From NCBI GenBank assembly GCA_937902695.1, contig CALFNI010000213.1, positions 1 through 6,376 on the forward strand: DNA of 6,376 nt. The letters run 5' to 3'. The notes under the pieces were generated by a model. That model did not search any database. It had not been told where the DNA came from and saw only the letters and a list, made by a program, of their open reading frames with translations. This stretch comes from an uncultured Rhodanobacteraceae bacterium. GTDB taxonomy: Bacteria; Pseudomonadota; Gammaproteobacteria; Xanthomonadales; Rhodanobacteraceae. Positions 5,789 through 6,376 of this stretch are shown piece after piece; position 1 is the stretch's first letter, and each line of letters starts with the position of its first letter. The position numbers and the translations under genes were made by a program.

Positions 5789-5874
5789 CCTCGTCGTTCC
5801 CGCGAGAGCGGGAACCTGGCGACTTTCTCAGTCGCCGAAGGCGTTGGGTCCCCGCTTTCGCGGGGACGACGAGG
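5789..5874. repeat. REP-like inverted doublet (copy 2), three hairpins
   Basis: This is an 86-bp element starting at the base after the ubiE stop. Its outer arms are GTTCCCGC-GAGA-GCGGGAAC (5796-5815) and GTCCCCGC-TTTC-GCGGGGAC (5848-5867), which are inverted copies of one unit. Its ends CCTCGTCG and CGACGAGG are exact inverted repeats. Between them is a third perfect hairpin, GGCGACT-TTCTC-AGTCGCC (5818-5836). The layout matches the doublet at 1246-1336 with diverged arms. The element carries no T-run and is not a classic terminator. It may act at the 3' end of the ubiE mRNA as a stability element. Confidence 0.85.
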
Positions 5875-5900
5875 GTGGCGCCGCGTCGCTTTGCACCACG

Positions 5901-5930
5901 TTTACATCCGCCTAGCACTTTCGTCATAGG
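5901..5930 (+). promoter_or_regulatory. Candidate promoter of the S10 peptidase gene
   Basis: TTTACA (5901-5906, five of six -35 bases) is followed after 18 bp by CATAGG (5925-5930, three of six -10 bases), in an AT-richer patch between the repeat and the peptidase gene. Transcription would start near 5937, giving a leader of roughly 87 bases. The -10 box is poor. Confidence 0.3.
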
Positions 5931-5944
5931 CCCGCACCGGCAAT

Positions 5945-5981
5945 CGGCGCGAGACTGGCCCCGTCTTGCCGTGTCGCGCCG
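5945..5981 (+). other. Inverted repeat in the peptidase leader
   Basis: CGGCGCGA (5945-5952) and TCGCGCCG (5974-5981) are perfect 8-base complements across a 21-base interior. The interior itself has a short GAC/GTC pairing (5953-5955 with 5963-5965). It could be a leader stem or an operator-like site. No known riboswitch was recognised. Confidence 0.3.
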
Positions 5982-6008
5982 GCAAACTCCCTCGTTTACC
6001 GCACCTCC

Positions 6009-6013
6009 GGAGG
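6009..6013 (+). promoter_or_regulatory. Ribosome-binding site of the S10 peptidase gene
   Basis: GGAGG lies ten bases before the ATG at 6024. It is the right half of the palindrome CCTCCGGAGG (6004-6013). The nearer ATG at 6014 is in another frame and too close, so 6024, which is followed by a good signal peptide, is the start. Confidence 0.7.
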
Positions 6014-6023
6014 ATGCATCGCC

Positions 6024-6376
6024 ATGCGCTTTGCCTGGATCGAATCGTTGATGTTCTCGTTGCTGATCGCCGCCGCCATACCGGCGTTCGCCGCGGACGA
6101 AGGCAAGGATGCCGACAGCGCGCAGGACAAGGACAAGGACAAGAAGAAGGACGAAAAGCCCATCCCGCCCGAGAAGACGGCCGTTTCGCACGGCAGCGTC
6201 GACATCGGCGGCCACGCGGTCCGCTACACGGCGACGGCGGGCAACGTGCTGATCCGCGAGGACAAGGAAGACAAGCCCGAAGCGAGCGTCTTCTATGTCG
6301 CCTACACGGCCGACGATGCGAAGGGCTCGAACCGTCCAGTCACGTTCTTCTACAACGGCGGCCCGGGCTCATCGAG
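6024..6376 (+). CDS. Secreted S10 family serine carboxypeptidase-like, 5' part
   Basis: This is the first 117 codons of an exported peptidase of the S10 (serine carboxypeptidase) family, cut by the window end. Residues 1-23 form a signal peptide with hydrophobic core LMFSLLIAAAIPAFA and a cleavage site near AFA|AD, so the protein should reach the periplasm or beyond. A charged low-complexity stretch of Asp/Lys follows (about 25-48), partly from three GACAAG hexamers at 6126-6143. Then comes the start of the catalytic domain: VSHGSVDIGGHAVRYTATAGNVLI, a strand FYVAYTADDA, and RPVTFFYNGGPGSS at the cut. The NGGPGSS motif is the hallmark of S10 enzymes and forms part of the substrate-binding and oxyanion region. 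The serine nucleophile and the Asp and His lie beyond the window, so activity cannot be judged. The gene starts 235 bp after ubiE, behind its own possible promoter and a clear ribosome-binding site. Confidence 0.92.
   Translation, partial: MRFAWIESLMFSLLIAAAIPAFAADEGKDADSAQDKDKDKKKDEKPIPPEKTAVSHGSVDIGGHAVRYTATAGNVLIREDKEDKPEASVFYVAYTADDAKGSNRPVTFFYNGGPGSS

Noticed and set aside
1246..5874. CRISPR array from the recurrent palindromes
   Set aside because: There are only three elements, thousands of bases apart and of different sequence, with no regular spacers or cas genes.
5568..6215. A 215-codon reverse-strand open frame over the ubiE end, repeat and peptidase start
   Set aside because: It crosses the repeat, yielding the well-known spurious VVPAKAGTQ-like translation of such palindromes, and opposes two real genes.

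Overview
The window is a GC-rich bacterial chromosomal segment (GC-ended codons throughout). It carries the end of hslU, a DUF971 gene and ubiE in the same order and orientation, an arrangement I associate with Gammaproteobacteria. The exported S10-family peptidase and the REP-like palindromes make Xanthomonadales (Lysobacterales) my best guess. That placement is inference from gene content, not from a marker gene.

Layout, left to right: (1) the 3' part of hslU (+), the unfoldase of the HslUV protease; (2) an unrecognised 204-aa acidic protein (+) that looks like two copies of a small beta-barrel-like unit; (3) a 91-bp double-palindrome repeat; (4) a DUF971 gene (+); (5) a DUF4337 membrane-protein gene (+) whose start codon lies in a perfect 10-bp hairpin; (6) a reverse-strand pair made of a LemA-family gene followed, with a 4-base ATGA overlap, by a large DUF2207 membrane-protein gene ending in a glycine-rich tail; (7) ubiE (+), divergent from lemA, encoding the C-methyltransferase of ubiquinone/menaquinone synthesis; (8) a second double-palindrome repeat directly after the ubiE stop; (9) the first 117 codons of a secreted S10 serine carboxypeptidase-like protein (+), cut by the window end.

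hslU, DUF971 and ubiE are housekeeping genes. The lemA-DUF2207 pair sits between DUF4337 and ubiE on the opposite strand and looks like a separate transcription unit placed inside this neighbourhood. DUF4337 and DUF2207 converge with only 3 bp between their stops. No RNA gene, CRISPR array, integrase or transposase is visible.

The most unusual structure is made of short palindromic repeats. Two related doublets (1246-1336, 5789-5874) sit just after stop codons and may end transcription. A third, of a different family (4244-4381), lies inside the 5' coding region of the DUF2207 gene. There it is translated in frame and stretches the N-region of the signal peptide to nearly 60 residues. I see no wholly new multi-gene system. 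The items most worth checking are this repeat-in-signal-peptide arrangement, the start-codon hairpin of the DUF4337 gene, and the unrecognised 204-aa protein.
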